From positions 1 through 64,000 of the forward strand of contig NZ_JACIJJ010000005.1 of assembly GCF_014199325.1 (NCBI RefSeq): a DNA stretch of 64,000 nucleotides. Direction: 5' to 3'. A model generated the notes under the pieces. The model searched no databases. It was not told the origin of the DNA and saw only the letters and a list, made by a program, of their open reading frames with translations. The stretch is from Sphingomonas yantingensis (GTDB taxonomy: Bacteria > Pseudomonadota > Alphaproteobacteria > Sphingomonadales > Sphingomonadaceae). This document shows positions 32,321-42,632 of this stretch, piece by piece; positions within the stretch are counted from its first letter, which is position 1, and every line of letters starts with the position of its first letter. The position numbers and the translations under genes were made by a program.

Positions 32321-34672
32321 TCAGGCGACCTCTACGTGCAACGGCCGCTCACTCAGCAGATCGGCCACGGCGCGCGAGCCCGACGGCGTCTCGACCGCCG
32401 TATCCCCCCACCAGTCACAGTCGACCATCGGCCGCCCGGCGACGCCGCCCCCGGCGCGCAACGGGACCACCACCAGCAGCGCGGCATCGCCCGCCCGCCG
32501 CTCGAACGCGAGCACGTGGGCCGCGCGTTCGCCGGTTATCGCAAGCGGGGCCACCGGCGCTGCGAACAACTCGGGATGGTCCGCATGCAGGCGAAGCGCG
32601 TGAGCGATCAGCGCCTGCTTGACCCGGCCGCTTTGCCAGTCCGCGTCAGGCCACGCGGTGATCTCCCGCCGCGTCGCGTAATCCACCGGCCGGCGATTGT
32701 CGGGATCGACGAGGCTCAGGTCCCAGAACTCGGCGCCCTGATAGGTATCGGGCACGCCGGGGAGCGTCAGGCGCAAGGCCGTCTGGACGAGGCCGCCCAG
32801 CGCACCCGCCGGTGCGATCCGGTGCGCGAAGGCGGCGACGGCCGGCTCGGCGATCAACGCCGCGGCGACTGCGATCGCCCGCGCCTCATACGCCTCGTCC
32901 GGCGCGGTCCAGGATGAGCGCAGCTTCGCCTCGCGCAGCGCCTTGCGCGTCCACTCGCCGATGCGCTCCGCGAAGTCCGTGGCGGGATCGCCCGCCATCG
33001 GCCAAGCACCCACGATCGTCTGCAGGATCATATACCCATCGGCCGCGTCGATCCCGCGGTCGGCAAGCGCCAGCCCCTCGACCATCGCCCGCCATTCGCC
33101 GGGCATTTCGCTCAGCACCGCCAGCCGCGCGCGCACGTCCTCGCCGCGCTTGTGGTCGTGCGTCGCGGTGGCGAGCATCGCGTTCGGAAAGTCCCGCGCA
33201 CGGCCTGCGATGCGATCGAGGAACGCGGCGGGACCTTGCGCGAACCGCGCGGGATCGAAGCCGACATCGGTGCGCGAGAGCAGGCGGCCGTAGCGGTAGA
33301 AGGCGGTATCCTCGACCGCCTTGGCCGCGAGCGGGGCGGCAAGCTGCTCGAACCGGCGCGCGGCGTCGCGCGCTTCCGGCCGGGTCAGCATCCATTCGAT
33401 GAGGCGCGCTGGCAGGTTCTCTTCGCCCGGCGCGGTGACGGCACGCGTCGCGGCGGCGCGCAGGCGCTGGCCGTTGTCTTCGTCGCTGCCGGCATAGCTG
33501 CGATAGGCGTCGAACGCGATCAGTGTAGCCATCAGCGCGCGGCGGATCATGCCCTTCGTCACGTCCCGCCCAGCGATCGCATGGAAAGCCTCGGCGACGG
33601 TATCGAGCTGGCCGGGGAAGGTCCGTTCCAGCGTCTCGATCCGCGCCGCATGTTCCTCGGCATGGAAGTCGCCGGGGCGACCGCTCAGTTCGGTCCAGAG
33701 CGCGGTCAGTGGCGCTTCGCCCGCCGGGTCGTGGAGGAGGGCGGCGACCTCGTTCATGAAGTCGTAGCCGCTGGTGCCGTCGGTCTGCCATGACCGAGGT
33801 AGCGCCTCGTCGGCGGCGAGGATCTTCTCGACCACCAGATAGCCGCCGGGCCGCCGTTCCTCCATCGCCGCGCGCAGGCGCCGGCAGTAGCCGGGCGGAT
33901 CGGACAGGCCATCGACATGGTCGATGCGCAGCCCGTCGATCAGCCCCTCTGAAAAAAGCAGCAGCGGCAGCGCATGGACCGCGACGAACACCGCCTCGTT
34001 CTCGATCCGCAGCGCGGCGAGCTCGGTAATGTCAAAGAAGCGCCGCCAGTTGATCTCGTCCGCCGCGGTCCGCCACCAGGCGAGGCGGTAATGCTGGCGT
34101 TCGAGCAACTTGTGCAGGCGATCGGGGTCGTCATAGGCGCGTGGATCGGCGGCGACCGCTTCGCGGTCCTCGGGCCGGATGGGGAAGCGGTGCGCGTCGT
34201 GGGCGATGATCGCCGCGCCGTCGTCTCTGACCCGCAGCGCACCGGACGCCAGTGCCTTTTCATAGGGCTCACCAAGAAATGGCGCGAGGAGCTTGCCGGT
34301 GGGCGCCCAGTCGATGTCGAAGAAGCGGGCGTAGCGGCTCGCCTGACCGTGTTCGAGCACGTCGAGCCACCAAGCGTTCTCGTCGCCCCCGACGCCCATA
34401 TGATTGGGGACGATATCGATGATGATCCCGATGCCTCGCGAGCGAAGTGCCGCCGCCATCGCGCGAAAGCCGTCCTCGCCGCCCAGCGCCGGGTTGATCG
34501 TCGTCGGGTCGACCACGTCGTAGCCGTGCATCGACCCCGCCTTCGCGGTAGTGATCGGCGAAGCATAGAGGTGGCTGATGCCGAGGTCGGCGAGATAATC
34601 GGCAAGGCCGGCGGCGTCGGCGAAGGTGAAGCCGGCGTGGAACTGGATGCGATAGGTGGCGCGCGGGGTCAT
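32321..34672 (-). CDS. treY: Malto-oligosyltrehalose synthase (TreY)
   Basis: 783 residues, GH13 family. Region I DIVPNHMGVGGDEN, region II GLRIDHVDGLSDPPGY (nucleophile Asp), region III YLVVEKIL (acid Glu) and region IV ATATHDHKRGEDVRARL are all present, matching TreY. It converts the reducing-end alpha-1,4 bond of glucans to an alpha,alpha-1,1 trehalosyl bond. ATG at 34672 overlaps the malQ stop by four bases (ATGA), so the much longer open frame to 35653 is not the gene. Last gene of the glgB operon. Confidence 0.96.
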   Translation of the reverse strand: MTPRATYRIQFHAGFTFADAAGLADYLADLGISHLYASPITTAKAGSMHGYDVVDPTTINPALGGEDGFRAMAAALRSRGIGIIIDIVPNHMGVGGDENAWWLDVLEHGQASRYARFFDIDWAPTGKLLAPFLGEPYEKALASGALRVRDDGAAIIAHDAHRFPIRPEDREAVAADPRAYDDPDRLHKLLERQHYRLAWWRTAADEINWRRFFDITELAALRIENEAVFVAVHALPLLLFSEGLIDGLRIDHVDGLSDPPGYCRRLRAAMEERRPGGYLVVEKILAADEALPRSWQTDGTSGYDFMNEVAALLHDPAGEAPLTALWTELSGRPGDFHAEEHAARIETLERTFPGQLDTVAEAFHAIAGRDVTKGMIRRALMATLIAFDAYRSYAGSDEDNGQRLRAAATRAVTAPGEENLPARLIEWMLTRPEARDAARRFEQLAAPLAAKAVEDTAFYRYGRLLSRTDVGFDPARFAQGPAAFLDRIAGRARDFPNAMLATATHDHKRGEDVRARLAVLSEMPGEWRAMVEGLALADRGIDAADGYMILQTIVGAWPMAGDPATDFAERIGEWTRKALREAKLRSSWTAPDEAYEARAIAVAAALIAEPAVAAFAHRIAPAGALGGLVQTALRLTLPGVPDTYQGAEFWDLSLVDPDNRRPVDYATRREITAWPDADWQSGRVKQALIAHALRLHADHPELFAAPVAPLAITGERAAHVLAFERRAGDAALLVVVPLRAGGGVAGRPMVDCDWWGDTAVETPSGSRAVADLLSERPLHVEVA

Positions 34673-36552
34673 CGCCGGCGTTCCTTCTTGATGCGGTCGA
34701 TGCGCGCGGCGACGTCGAGCCTCGCGAACAGGTCGGCGGCGGGGGCGGGCAGGCGGCGGCGCCAGTTGGGATGCTCGTCCACCGTACCGGGCAGGTTGGG
34801 CGCCTGGTCGAGGCCGAGCAGGTCCTCGACCGGCACGATCGCGAGTGCCGCGGGCGTGGCCGCGACGAAGGCGGCGGCGGCATCGACCGCGGGGTCGGGC
34901 GTGTCGGGCAGCGCGCCGTCGGCCACGCCTCCGTCGGTGGCGGCTCGCCAGAACGCCTCGCGTTCGGTGGCGCGGCCTTCGAGATCGGGCTCTTTCCCGG
35001 CAAGATCGGCGCGCCATTGAAGATCCGTGCCCCGCCACCAGCCGGCGACGGGCGCGAGGTCGTGCGTGCTCGTCATCGCCACCACGTCGGCGTCGTAATC
35101 GGCAGCAGCGACGAAACCGCCGTCCTTGGTCCGCTCGAACGGTAGCACGCGCATGCCGAGGATGCCGCGGTCTGTCAGCGCCTCGCGCAGGCCGGGCGGG
35201 ACGACGCCCAGATCCTCGCCGATCACGATCGCCTTCGCCCGCGCGCTCTCGAGCGCGATCAGGCGAAGAAGCGCATCCTCGGGCTGGCGCAGATACGCGC
35301 CGTCGAGCGGAGAGGCGCCGTTCGGCACCACCCACAGCCGGCGGAGGCCGAGCGCATGGTCGATGCGGATGCCGCCGGCATGCGCCATCGCGCTGCGCAG
35401 CAGGTCGATGAACGGGCGGTAGTGCTTGGCTTTCAAAGCGACGGGCGAGAAGCTGGTAATCCCCCAATTCTGCCCCGCCGCCTGAAACGCGTCGGGCGGC
35501 GCGCCGATGCCGATGCCGAGCATCAGCTCGTCGCCCGCGGTCCAGGCATGGCTGCCGCCCACGTCGATGCCCACCGCGATGTCGGTGACCAGGCCGATGC
35601 GCATGGCCCCGGCCGCCTCGGCGGCGCGGGCGAGCGCGGTCTCGGCGCGCCACTGGGCATAGAGGTGGAAGTCGATCTCGGCCTCATGCTCGCGCGCGAA
35701 GGCGGTTACGGCGTCGCCGTCGGGGTCGTGATAGGTGGCGGGCCAATCCTGCCAGCCGCGCTTGCCGAAATGCGTGAACAGCGCCTCGAACAGCGCATGT
35801 CGGCGCAGGTCGTCGCCGGCCTCTGCCCGATACTGGTCGAACGCCGGATCGGGCTTCGCGAACTCACGGCGTAGGGCGGCCATCCGCGCGTCGACCGCAC
35901 TCGGCCAGTCGATCAGGTCGCCGCCGGGATCGGGCGCATCCACGGGCGCGTACCAAGGGTTGAGAAAGCGGCGGCTGGACGGCGAATAGGGACTGTAGCG
36001 GCCCGGATCGGCGGTGAAGAGCGCGTGGACGGGGCTGAGCATCAGCGCGTCGGCGCCCGCCCGCGCGGCCTCGCCCGCGAAGTCGGCAAGCGCGGCGAAG
36101 TCGCCGATCGCGCCGTCCCCGCGCAGCGAATAGAGCTGGACCGCGGTGCCCCACAGCCGCTCGCCGGCATCGAGTGCCGCGCCGCGCGGCGGGGCGACGA
36201 TCAGCTCGATCTCGCCGCCGCGATGCTCCAGCCGATGATAGCCGATCGCCTGCACCGGGCTGCCCGGTCGCACGTCGATCACCGATCCGCTTTCGAGGAT
36301 CAGCCGCGCCGGCCCCTCGAACCCGGTCAGCGGCGTGCCGGCATCGACGACGCGGCACGTCTCGGCCGTGTCGGCGCGCAGCCGCGCGAGGCTGTCGGCG
36401 CATTGCCCGGCGCTGTCGCAATCGAGGCCGAGACCCGACAGGACCGCGCGCAGGCTTTCGACCGACACGCGCTGCGGCTGGCCGTCGGCATCTTCCCAGT
36501 CGATCAGGACGCCCGCCGCTTCGGCAAGCTGGCGGACGGCGTCGTCGCTCAT
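34669..36552 (-). CDS. malQ: 4-alpha-glucanotransferase (MalQ)
   Basis: 627 residues, GH77. Catalytic regions: GIRIDHALGLRRLWVVP (nucleophile Asp), IVIGEDLGVVP (acid Glu) and TSTHDLAPVAGWW (transition-state Asp). The N-terminal 120 residues are the usual MalQ extension. It disproportionates malto-oligosaccharides, releasing glucose and lengthening acceptors. ATG at 36552 overlaps the treZ stop by four bases; an in-frame start nine bases earlier is less likely. Its insertion between treZ and treY suggests it regenerates chains long enough for TreY or recycles short ones left by TreZ. Confidence 0.94.
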   Translation of the reverse strand: MSDDAVRQLAEAAGVLIDWEDADGQPQRVSVESLRAVLSGLGLDCDSAGQCADSLARLRADTAETCRVVDAGTPLTGFEGPARLILESGSVIDVRPGSPVQAIGYHRLEHRGGEIELIVAPPRGAALDAGERLWGTAVQLYSLRGDGAIGDFAALADFAGEAARAGADALMLSPVHALFTADPGRYSPYSPSSRRFLNPWYAPVDAPDPGGDLIDWPSAVDARMAALRREFAKPDPAFDQYRAEAGDDLRRHALFEALFTHFGKRGWQDWPATYHDPDGDAVTAFAREHEAEIDFHLYAQWRAETALARAAEAAGAMRIGLVTDIAVGIDVGGSHAWTAGDELMLGIGIGAPPDAFQAAGQNWGITSFSPVALKAKHYRPFIDLLRSAMAHAGGIRIDHALGLRRLWVVPNGASPLDGAYLRQPEDALLRLIALESARAKAIVIGEDLGVVPPGLREALTDRGILGMRVLPFERTKDGGFVAAADYDADVVAMTSTHDLAPVAGWWRGTDLQWRADLAGKEPDLEGRATEREAFWRAATDGGVADGALPDTPDPAVDAAAAFVAATPAALAIVPVEDLLGLDQAPNLPGTVDEHPNWRRRLPAPAADLFARLDVAARIDRIKKERRR

Positions 36553-38255
36553 GCGAGCCATGCGGCGAACGACGCGGGCGGCAGCGTGTCGCCCACCTCG
36601 CCGAGTGCGAACAACCGCTCGCCTTCGCCCGTCGCCGCGACCGGCGCGTCACCCAGGTTGATCGCCAGCGTCAGTACCGCCTCCCCCAGCCGCCAGCGCG
36701 CGCGGACGGCGCGATCGCCGATCACTTCCGCGCCGATCGCCATCGCGTCGGCGAGCAGCGGCACGATCCGTTCCCGCCGGATCGTCAGCAGGCCGCGGTA
36801 GAGCGCCTCCCAAGCCACGGCGTCGGGGCCGGGCAGGGGGCGCGACGCCTCGAACGTCGTGCGGGCATTGGGGTCGGGAATCGCCTCTCGGGCATCGGCA
36901 TCTCCGAAGCCAGGATGGCCGGCAAATTCGCCGCGGCGACCGTTGCGAACGGCATCGGCAAGCTCGTCGTGGAAATCGGTGAAGAACAGGAATGGCGCCT
37001 CGGAGCCGACCTCGTCGCCCATGAAGGTGAGCGGGATTTGCGGGCAGAGAAGGAGCAGCGCTGTCGCGGCACGCAGCCGCGCGGGGTCGGTCAAACGCGT
37101 CAGCCGCTCGCCCATCGCGCGGTTGCCGATCTGGTCGTGGTTCTGGAGGAAGCTGACGAACCGGATCGGCGACAGATGGCCGCTCGATGCGCCCCGCGGC
37201 TTGCCCTTTTGGTTGGGCGAACCCTGGCCCTGGTAGATGAAGCCTTCCGACAGGCAGCGCGCAAGCTTCTCCTCGGGCGCTTCGGCGAAGTCGCGGTAAT
37301 AGCCGTGCGTTTCGCCAGTCAGCAGGACGTGGAGGACGTTGTGAAAGTCGTCGTTCCACTGTGCGTCGTAGCTGCCGGCCAGCCGGTCGGGGTCGTTGTG
37401 CTCGTTTTCGAGCACCAGATGGACGTGGCGGTCGGGGAAGGCGGTGCGGACCTCGTCTGCCAGCCGGTCGAGGAACGCGTTGTCGCCGACCGCGTGGACG
37501 GCGTCGAGGCGTAGCCCGTCGAACCCCATCTCCCCCAGCCAGTAGAGCGCATTGTCGATGAAGAACCGCGCGACTGGCTCGCGCGCGAAGTCGATCGCGC
37601 CGCCCCAGGGGGTGTGGACGTCGGGTTTGAAGAGATTCGGCGCATAGGCGGGGAGGTAATTCCCGTCCGGCCCGAAATGGTTGTAGACGACGTCCAGGAG
37701 GACCATCAGTCCGCGCGCATGGGCCGCGTCCACCAGTGCCTTCAGCTCTTCGGGCGAGCCGTAGGCGGCATTGGCGGCATACGGCAGCACGCCGTCATAG
37801 CCCCAGTTGCGCATGCCCCCCGTCGCGGCGAGCGGCATCAGCTCGATCGCGGTGAAGCCCGTCGCGGCGATCGCGTCCAGCCGATCGATGACGCCGGCAT
37901 AGCCGCCGAGCACACCGACATGCACCTCCTGGATCACCGCGTCCGTCCACGGCCGCCCGCGCCAGCCAGTTTCGCGCCATTCGTAAGCGGCCGGGTCGGT
38001 GACGACGCTACAGCCATGCACGTCGCCCGCCTGCCCGCGGCTCGCCGGATCGGGCACCGCCGTTCCGTCGGGCAGGCGGAAGCGGTAATGCGCACCCGGC
38101 CCGGCATCGGTGTCGGCTGCGAACCAGCCGTCCGCTTCCCGCGTCATCGGCAGCGGATCGGCGCCCTCGATCTCCAGCGTCAGCGTGTCGACGCCCGGCG
38201 CCCAGATCGAAAAGCGCGTGCCGCCGCCCGCGAGCGGTTCCGGCCCCCACCTCAT
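36549..38255 (-). CDS. treZ: Malto-oligosyltrehalose trehalohydrolase (TreZ)
   Basis: 568 residues, GH13. N-terminal beta-sandwich (FSIWAPGVDTLTLEIEG), then VQEVHVG-type entry IQEVHVGVL, region I DVVYNHFGPDGNYL, region II FDGLRLDAVHAVGDN, region III LVLENEHNDPDRL and region IV FLQNHDQIGNRAMGERL, all typical of TreZ. It hydrolyses the bond next to the trehalosyl end made by TreY, freeing trehalose. ATG at 38255 overlaps the glgX stop by four bases. Confidence 0.96.
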   Translation of the reverse strand: MRWGPEPLAGGGTRFSIWAPGVDTLTLEIEGADPLPMTREADGWFAADTDAGPGAHYRFRLPDGTAVPDPASRGQAGDVHGCSVVTDPAAYEWRETGWRGRPWTDAVIQEVHVGVLGGYAGVIDRLDAIAATGFTAIELMPLAATGGMRNWGYDGVLPYAANAAYGSPEELKALVDAAHARGLMVLLDVVYNHFGPDGNYLPAYAPNLFKPDVHTPWGGAIDFAREPVARFFIDNALYWLGEMGFDGLRLDAVHAVGDNAFLDRLADEVRTAFPDRHVHLVLENEHNDPDRLAGSYDAQWNDDFHNVLHVLLTGETHGYYRDFAEAPEEKLARCLSEGFIYQGQGSPNQKGKPRGASSGHLSPIRFVSFLQNHDQIGNRAMGERLTRLTDPARLRAATALLLLCPQIPLTFMGDEVGSEAPFLFFTDFHDELADAVRNGRRGEFAGHPGFGDADAREAIPDPNARTTFEASRPLPGPDAVAWEALYRGLLTIRRERIVPLLADAMAIGAEVIGDRAVRARWRLGEAVLTLAINLGDAPVAATGEGERLFALGEVGDTLPPASFAAWLA

Positions 38256-40354
38256 TCGACGGGGCCGCTCGCGTAGATCAGCACCGCGGCGCGGTCCTTC
38301 ACCTCGATCTCGGCGGCGTCGAGGTCGACCTCGCCGATCTCGGTATCCGCGCTGTCGATCAGCAGGCGGCGATGATGGTGAGGCTCGGGCAGCTTGAAGG
38401 TCAGCGGCGTCTCCGACCCGTTCATCAGCATCGTGATCGCCTCGAAACTCCCGTCCTCGCGGATCGCGGCGCGGCGCATCACCAACGCCTTACCAACCGG
38501 GTTTTGCCAGTCCTCGGGCGACAATTGCTGCCCGCGCTCGTCGAACCAGTCGATGTTGCGGATGCCGGGCGCGATCTCCTCGCCGTAAAGGAACGTCGCC
38601 GACCGAACGAGCGGGTAGTGCTGGCGGATCAGGATCAGGCGGCGCACGAAGTGGGCAAGGTTCTGGCCCTCCGCGCTCGCCGCCTGTTTCCAGTCGAGCC
38701 AGCTGATCTCGTTGTCCTGGCAATAGGCGTTGTTGTTGCCCATCTGCGTCCGCCCGAACTCGTCGCCCGCCAGCAGCATCGGCGTGCCGAGCGAGGCGAG
38801 GAGGGTGACGAGCATCGACCGGCGCACCCGCTCGCGCACGGCGGTGATCGCCGGGTCGTCGGTCGGCCCCTCGACCCCCCAGTTGCACGACAGGTTTTCC
38901 GAATGGCCGTCGCGATTGTCTTCGCCATTCGCCTCGTTGTGGCGATGTTCGTAGCGGGTGATGTCGGTCAGCGGCTGGCCGTCATGGCTGGCGACGAAGT
39001 TGACGCTGGCCCAGGGCCGCCGCGCGCGCCGGTCGAACAGGTCGCCGGAGCCGAGAATGCGGGCGGCAAACTCGGGCCGCACGCCCGCATCGCCCTTCCA
39101 GAAGCGGCGGGTGCTGTCGCGGAACTTGTCGTTCCATTCGGCGAAGCCCGGCGGGTGGTTGCCGAGCTGATAGCCGCCCGGCCCGATGTCCCACGGCTCG
39201 GAGATGAGTTTCACCCGGCCGAGCACCGGGTCCTGCCGCAGTGCGTCGAAGAAGCTGGCGCCGGGATCGAACGCGCCGTCGCCGGTGCGGCCCAGCGTCG
39301 CGCCCAGATCGAAGCGAAAGCCGTCGATGCGATAGCTCTCGGCCCAGTGGCGCAGCGAATCCATCACCATCTGAAGCACGCGCGGCTGGTCGAGATTCAG
39401 CGTGTTGCCGGTGCCGGTATCGTTCACACAGTAGCGCGGATTGTCCTTTTGCAGCCGGTAATAGGTCGCGTTGTCGAGGCCGCGGAAGCACATCGTCTGC
39501 CCCATCTCGCTGCCCTCGGCGGTATGGTTGTAGACGACGTCGAGAATCACCTCGATCCCGGCGGCGTGAAAGCGGCGGACGGCGAGGCGCAGGTCGTCGG
39601 CATCGCCGCGCCCCAGATAGCGGGCCTCCGGCGCGAAGAAGGCGAGGCTGTTGTAGCCCCAGTAATTGACCAGCCCCTTTTCCTTCAGGAACCGGTCCTG
39701 GACGAAGCCGTGGACGGGCATCAGCTCGATCGCAGTGATGCCGAGCCGCTGGAGATGCGCGATCACGTCGGGGTGGCTGAGCGCGCGGTACGTGCCGCGC
39801 TCGGTCGCGGGCACGCTCTCCATCAGGCGGGTGAGGCCCTTCACATGCGCTTCGTAGATCACCGTTTCGGACCAGGGCGTGTTGGGCCGGCGATCGTCAC
39901 CCCAGTCGAAGCTGTCGGCGACCACCACCGACTTGGGCATCGCGGGCGCGCTGTCGCGGCGGTCGAAGCTCAAGTCGGCGCGGGGGCTGGCGACGCGATA
40001 GCCGTGCAGCGCATCGCTCCACCGCACGCGGCCGAAGGTGCGTTTGGTATAGGGGTCGAGCAGCAGCTTGTTGGGGTTGAAGCGGTGGCCCTGCTCGGGC
40101 TCGTACGCCCCGTGCGCGCGAAAGCCGTAGAGCATCCCCGGCCGTGCGTCGGGCAGGTAGCCGTGCCAGATCTCGTCGGTCCATTCGGGCAGTTCGAGGC
40201 GTGCGATCTCCTGTCGCCCCGTCTCGTCGAACAGGCACAGCTCGATCTTCTCGGCATGGGCGGAAAAGACGGCGAAGTTGACGCCCAGCCCGTCGAACGT
40301 CGCGCCCAGGGGGTAGGGGGCGCCGCTTTCGAGGCGATCGGGAATGCGGGTCAA
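38252..40354 (-). CDS. glgX: Glycogen debranching enzyme (GlgX)
   Basis: 700 residues, GH13. N-terminal carbohydrate-binding-like domain (LGATFDGLGVNFAVFSAHAE), then DVVYNHTAEGSEMG, YRIDGFRFDLGATLGR (nucleophile Asp), KLISEPWDIGPGGYQLGN (acid Glu) and NFVASHDGQPLTDI. It removes alpha-1,6 branches from glycogen limit dextrins. The start is TTG at 40354, four bases after the glgB stop, with CGGAG nine bases upstream; the only nearby ATG is immediately followed by a stop, so TTG is well supported. Confidence 0.95.
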   Translation of the reverse strand: MTRIPDRLESGAPYPLGATFDGLGVNFAVFSAHAEKIELCLFDETGRQEIARLELPEWTDEIWHGYLPDARPGMLYGFRAHGAYEPEQGHRFNPNKLLLDPYTKRTFGRVRWSDALHGYRVASPRADLSFDRRDSAPAMPKSVVVADSFDWGDDRRPNTPWSETVIYEAHVKGLTRLMESVPATERGTYRALSHPDVIAHLQRLGITAIELMPVHGFVQDRFLKEKGLVNYWGYNSLAFFAPEARYLGRGDADDLRLAVRRFHAAGIEVILDVVYNHTAEGSEMGQTMCFRGLDNATYYRLQKDNPRYCVNDTGTGNTLNLDQPRVLQMVMDSLRHWAESYRIDGFRFDLGATLGRTGDGAFDPGASFFDALRQDPVLGRVKLISEPWDIGPGGYQLGNHPPGFAEWNDKFRDSTRRFWKGDAGVRPEFAARILGSGDLFDRRARRPWASVNFVASHDGQPLTDITRYEHRHNEANGEDNRDGHSENLSCNWGVEGPTDDPAITAVRERVRRSMLVTLLASLGTPMLLAGDEFGRTQMGNNNAYCQDNEISWLDWKQAASAEGQNLAHFVRRLILIRQHYPLVRSATFLYGEEIAPGIRNIDWFDERGQQLSPEDWQNPVGKALVMRRAAIREDGSFEAITMLMNGSETPLTFKLPEPHHHRRLLIDSADTEIGEVDLDAAEIEVKDRAAVLIYASGPVE

Positions 40355-40358
40355 GGGG

Positions 40359-42500
40359 TCATGCTCCGTGATGGCGAAGGACGATGGTCGCCAGCGGCGG
40401 CAGCGTCAGCTCGATCGAATGGTCGTGCCCGTGGGCGGGATGCGGCTGTGAGTTGTAAGCGGCGGGCGTGTCGAGGCCGCTGCCGGCATAAAGCGGGTCG
40501 TCGGAGTTGAGCGCGAGCGCCCAGCGGCCCGCCTCCACCCCGATCCGGTATCCGTGGCGCGGCACCGGTGTCATGTTGACGACGCAGAGGAGCGCCGGCG
40601 CGCCATAGGCCGAGCGACGGTGAAAGGCGAAGACGCTGTTCGCCGCATCGTCGCCCACCGCCCAGGCGAAGCCGCGCTCGTCGGCATCGCTCTGGTGCAG
40701 CGCGCCCTCCGCCCGATAAAGCGCGTTGAGGTCGCGGACGAGCGCCTGAACGCCGGCATGGTTCGGATCGCCGAGCGCCGCCCAGTCGAGTTGGCCGTCA
40801 TGGCTCCATTCGTGCCACTGCGCGATCTCGCCGCCCATGAAGAGCAGTTTCTTGCCCGGATGTGCCCACATGAAGGCGAGATAGGCGCGGAGATTCGCGA
40901 ATTTCTGCCACGGGTCGCCGGGCATCTTGGCGATCAGCGATCCCTTGCCGTGCACCACCTCGTCATGGCTGAGCGGCAGGACGAATCTCTCGGAAAAGGC
41001 ATAAACCGGGCCGAAGGTCATCAGGCCGTGGTGCCAGCGGCGGTTGATCGGGTCCTCTTCGACATAGCGAAGCGTGTCGTTCATCCACCCCATGTTCCAC
41101 TTGAACGTGAAGCCGAGGCCGCCGTGATCGGTCGGCGCGGTCACGCCGGGGAAGGCGGTCGATTCCTCGGCGATGGTGATCGCGCCGGGGCATCGCGCGG
41201 CCACCGCCTCGTTCATCCGGCGCAGGAAGGCGATCGATTCGAGATTCTCGCGCCCGCCATGGACGTTAGGCACCCACTCGCCCTCGCGCCGGCTGTAGTC
41301 GCGGTAGAGCATCGAGGCGACGGCATCGACACGCAGCGCATCGACGTGGAACTGCTCCAGCCACCAGAGCGCCGAGGCGATCAGCATCCCCGCCACCTCG
41401 CGCCGGCCAAGGTTGAAGATGAGCGTGTTCCAGTCGGGGTGATAGCCCTCGCGCGGGTCCTCATGCTCGTAGAGCGCAGTGCCGTCGAAGCGGACGAAGC
41501 CGTGCGCGTCCGAGGGGAAGTGCGCGGGCACCCAGTCGATGATGACGCCGATCTCAGCCGCGTGGCAGCGATCGACGAACCGCGCGAACCCCGCCGCGTC
41601 GCCATAACGGGCAGAGGGCGCGAAGGGCGACAGCGGCTGATACCCCCACGACCCGCCGAACGGATGCTCGGCGATCGGCATCAGCTCGACATGCGTGAAG
41701 CCCATGTCGGTCAGGTACGGGATCAACTGATCGACCAGCGCGTCCCAGTCATGCTCGCCGCCATGCCACGGCCGCCGCCACGATCCGGCGTGCATCTCGT
41801 AGATCGAGATGGGCGCGCCGGGATGCTGGCGATCGCCGCGGCCCGCCATCCACTCGGCATCGGTCCAGGCATAGTCGGGGGCCGGCGCGACGATCGAGCC
41901 GGTCGCAGGGGGCAGTTCGGCTGCTCGCGCCAGCGGATCGGCCTTTTCGCGCAGCACGCCATCGGCGCCCAGCACCGCATATTTGTATCGCGCGCCCGCA
42001 CCGACGCCGGGGACGAACAGCTCCCACACCCCGCCATCGTGGCGCAACCGCATCGGCAGCCGCCGCGCGTCCCAGCTGTTGAAGTCGCCGACGACACTGA
42101 CGCTACGCGCGTTCGGCGCCCAGACCGCGAAGCGCGTCCCCTCGAAACCGTCCACCGACTCAACATTGGCGCCGAGCCGAAGCGGCAGGTCCCAATGCGA
42201 TCCCTCGCGCAGCAGGTGAAGGTCTAGGTCGCCGAGCTGCGATGGGAAGGCGTATGGGTCCGCTGCCTCGCTGATCGCGCCGCCCGGCCAGGTCGTGCGG
42301 AGGTGATAGGCGCCGATGGGCGCGGGGCCGGTGAAAAGGCCCGCAGTCCCATCGGCTTGCATTTCGATCTCGCGATCGCCGGCAACCAACGTCACCCGCT
42401 CGGCGCCCGGTTGAAAGGTGCGAACGATGCTATCGTGCCGGCCGAGAAACGCGAACGGATCGCGCAGCCAGTGCAGTTCGCTCGAAAATGCTTGCCCCAT
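40359..42500 (-). CDS. glgB: 1,4-alpha-glucan branching enzyme (GlgB)
   Basis: 713 residues, GH13 with N-terminal CBM48-like domains ([20 protein letters not shown]). Catalytic regions: [31 protein letters not shown] (nucleophile Asp), [13 protein letters not shown] (acid Glu), [15 protein letters not shown]. It introduces alpha-1,6 branches into glycogen. First gene of the minus-strand operon glgB-glgX-treZ-malQ-treY. Divergent from glgC across a 132-base region that must hold both promoters; ATG at 42500. Confidence 0.97.
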   Translation of the reverse strand: MGQAFSSELHWLRDPFAFLGRHDSIVRTFQPGAERVTLVAGDREIEMQADGTAGLFTGPAPIGAYHLRTTWPGGAISEAADPYAFPSQLGDLDLHLLREGSHWDLPLRLGANVESVDGFEGTRFAVWAPNARSVSVVGDFNSWDARRLPMRLRHDGGVWELFVPGVGAGARYKYAVLGADGVLREKADPLARAAELPPATGSIVAPAPDYAWTDAEWMAGRGDRQHPGAPISIYEMHAGSWRRPWHGGEHDWDALVDQLIPYLTDMGFTHVELMPIAEHPFGGSWGYQPLSPFAPSARYGDAAGFARFVDRCHAAEIGVIIDWVPAHFPSDAHGFVRFDGTALYEHEDPREGYHPDWNTLIFNLGRREVAGMLIASALWWLEQFHVDALRVDAVASMLYRDYSRREGEWVPNVHGGRENLESIAFLRRMNEAVAARCPGAITIAEESTAFPGVTAPTDHGGLGFTFKWNMGWMNDTLRYVEEDPINRRWHHGLMTFGPVYAFSERFVLPLSHDEVVHGKGSLIAKMPGDPWQKFANLRAYLAFMWAHPGKKLLFMGGEIAQWHEWSHDGQLDWAALGDPNHAGVQALVRDLNALYRAEGALHQSDADERGFAWAVGDDAANSVFAFHRRSAYGAPALLCVVNMTPVPRHGYRIGVEAGRWALALNSDDPLYAGSGLDTPAAYNSQPHPAHGHDHSIELTLPPLATIVLRHHGA

Positions 42501-42632
42501 GCGACCCCCAATCGCCTAAGTTCCCCGAACGCTGCGCATGCGAAGAAGTGCCATCGCCCTCGATTTATCGCAAAGGCCGTGGAACTTGCGTCGCCCCGCC
42601 GCGCTCTACGCCGACAGGCGAGGGGGGGAACG

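Noticed and set aside
32321..35653. Open frame of 1110 codons on the minus strand
   Set aside because: The first 326 codons are an Arg/Ala-rich shadow of malQ in another frame; treY starts at 34672 with an ATGA overlap.
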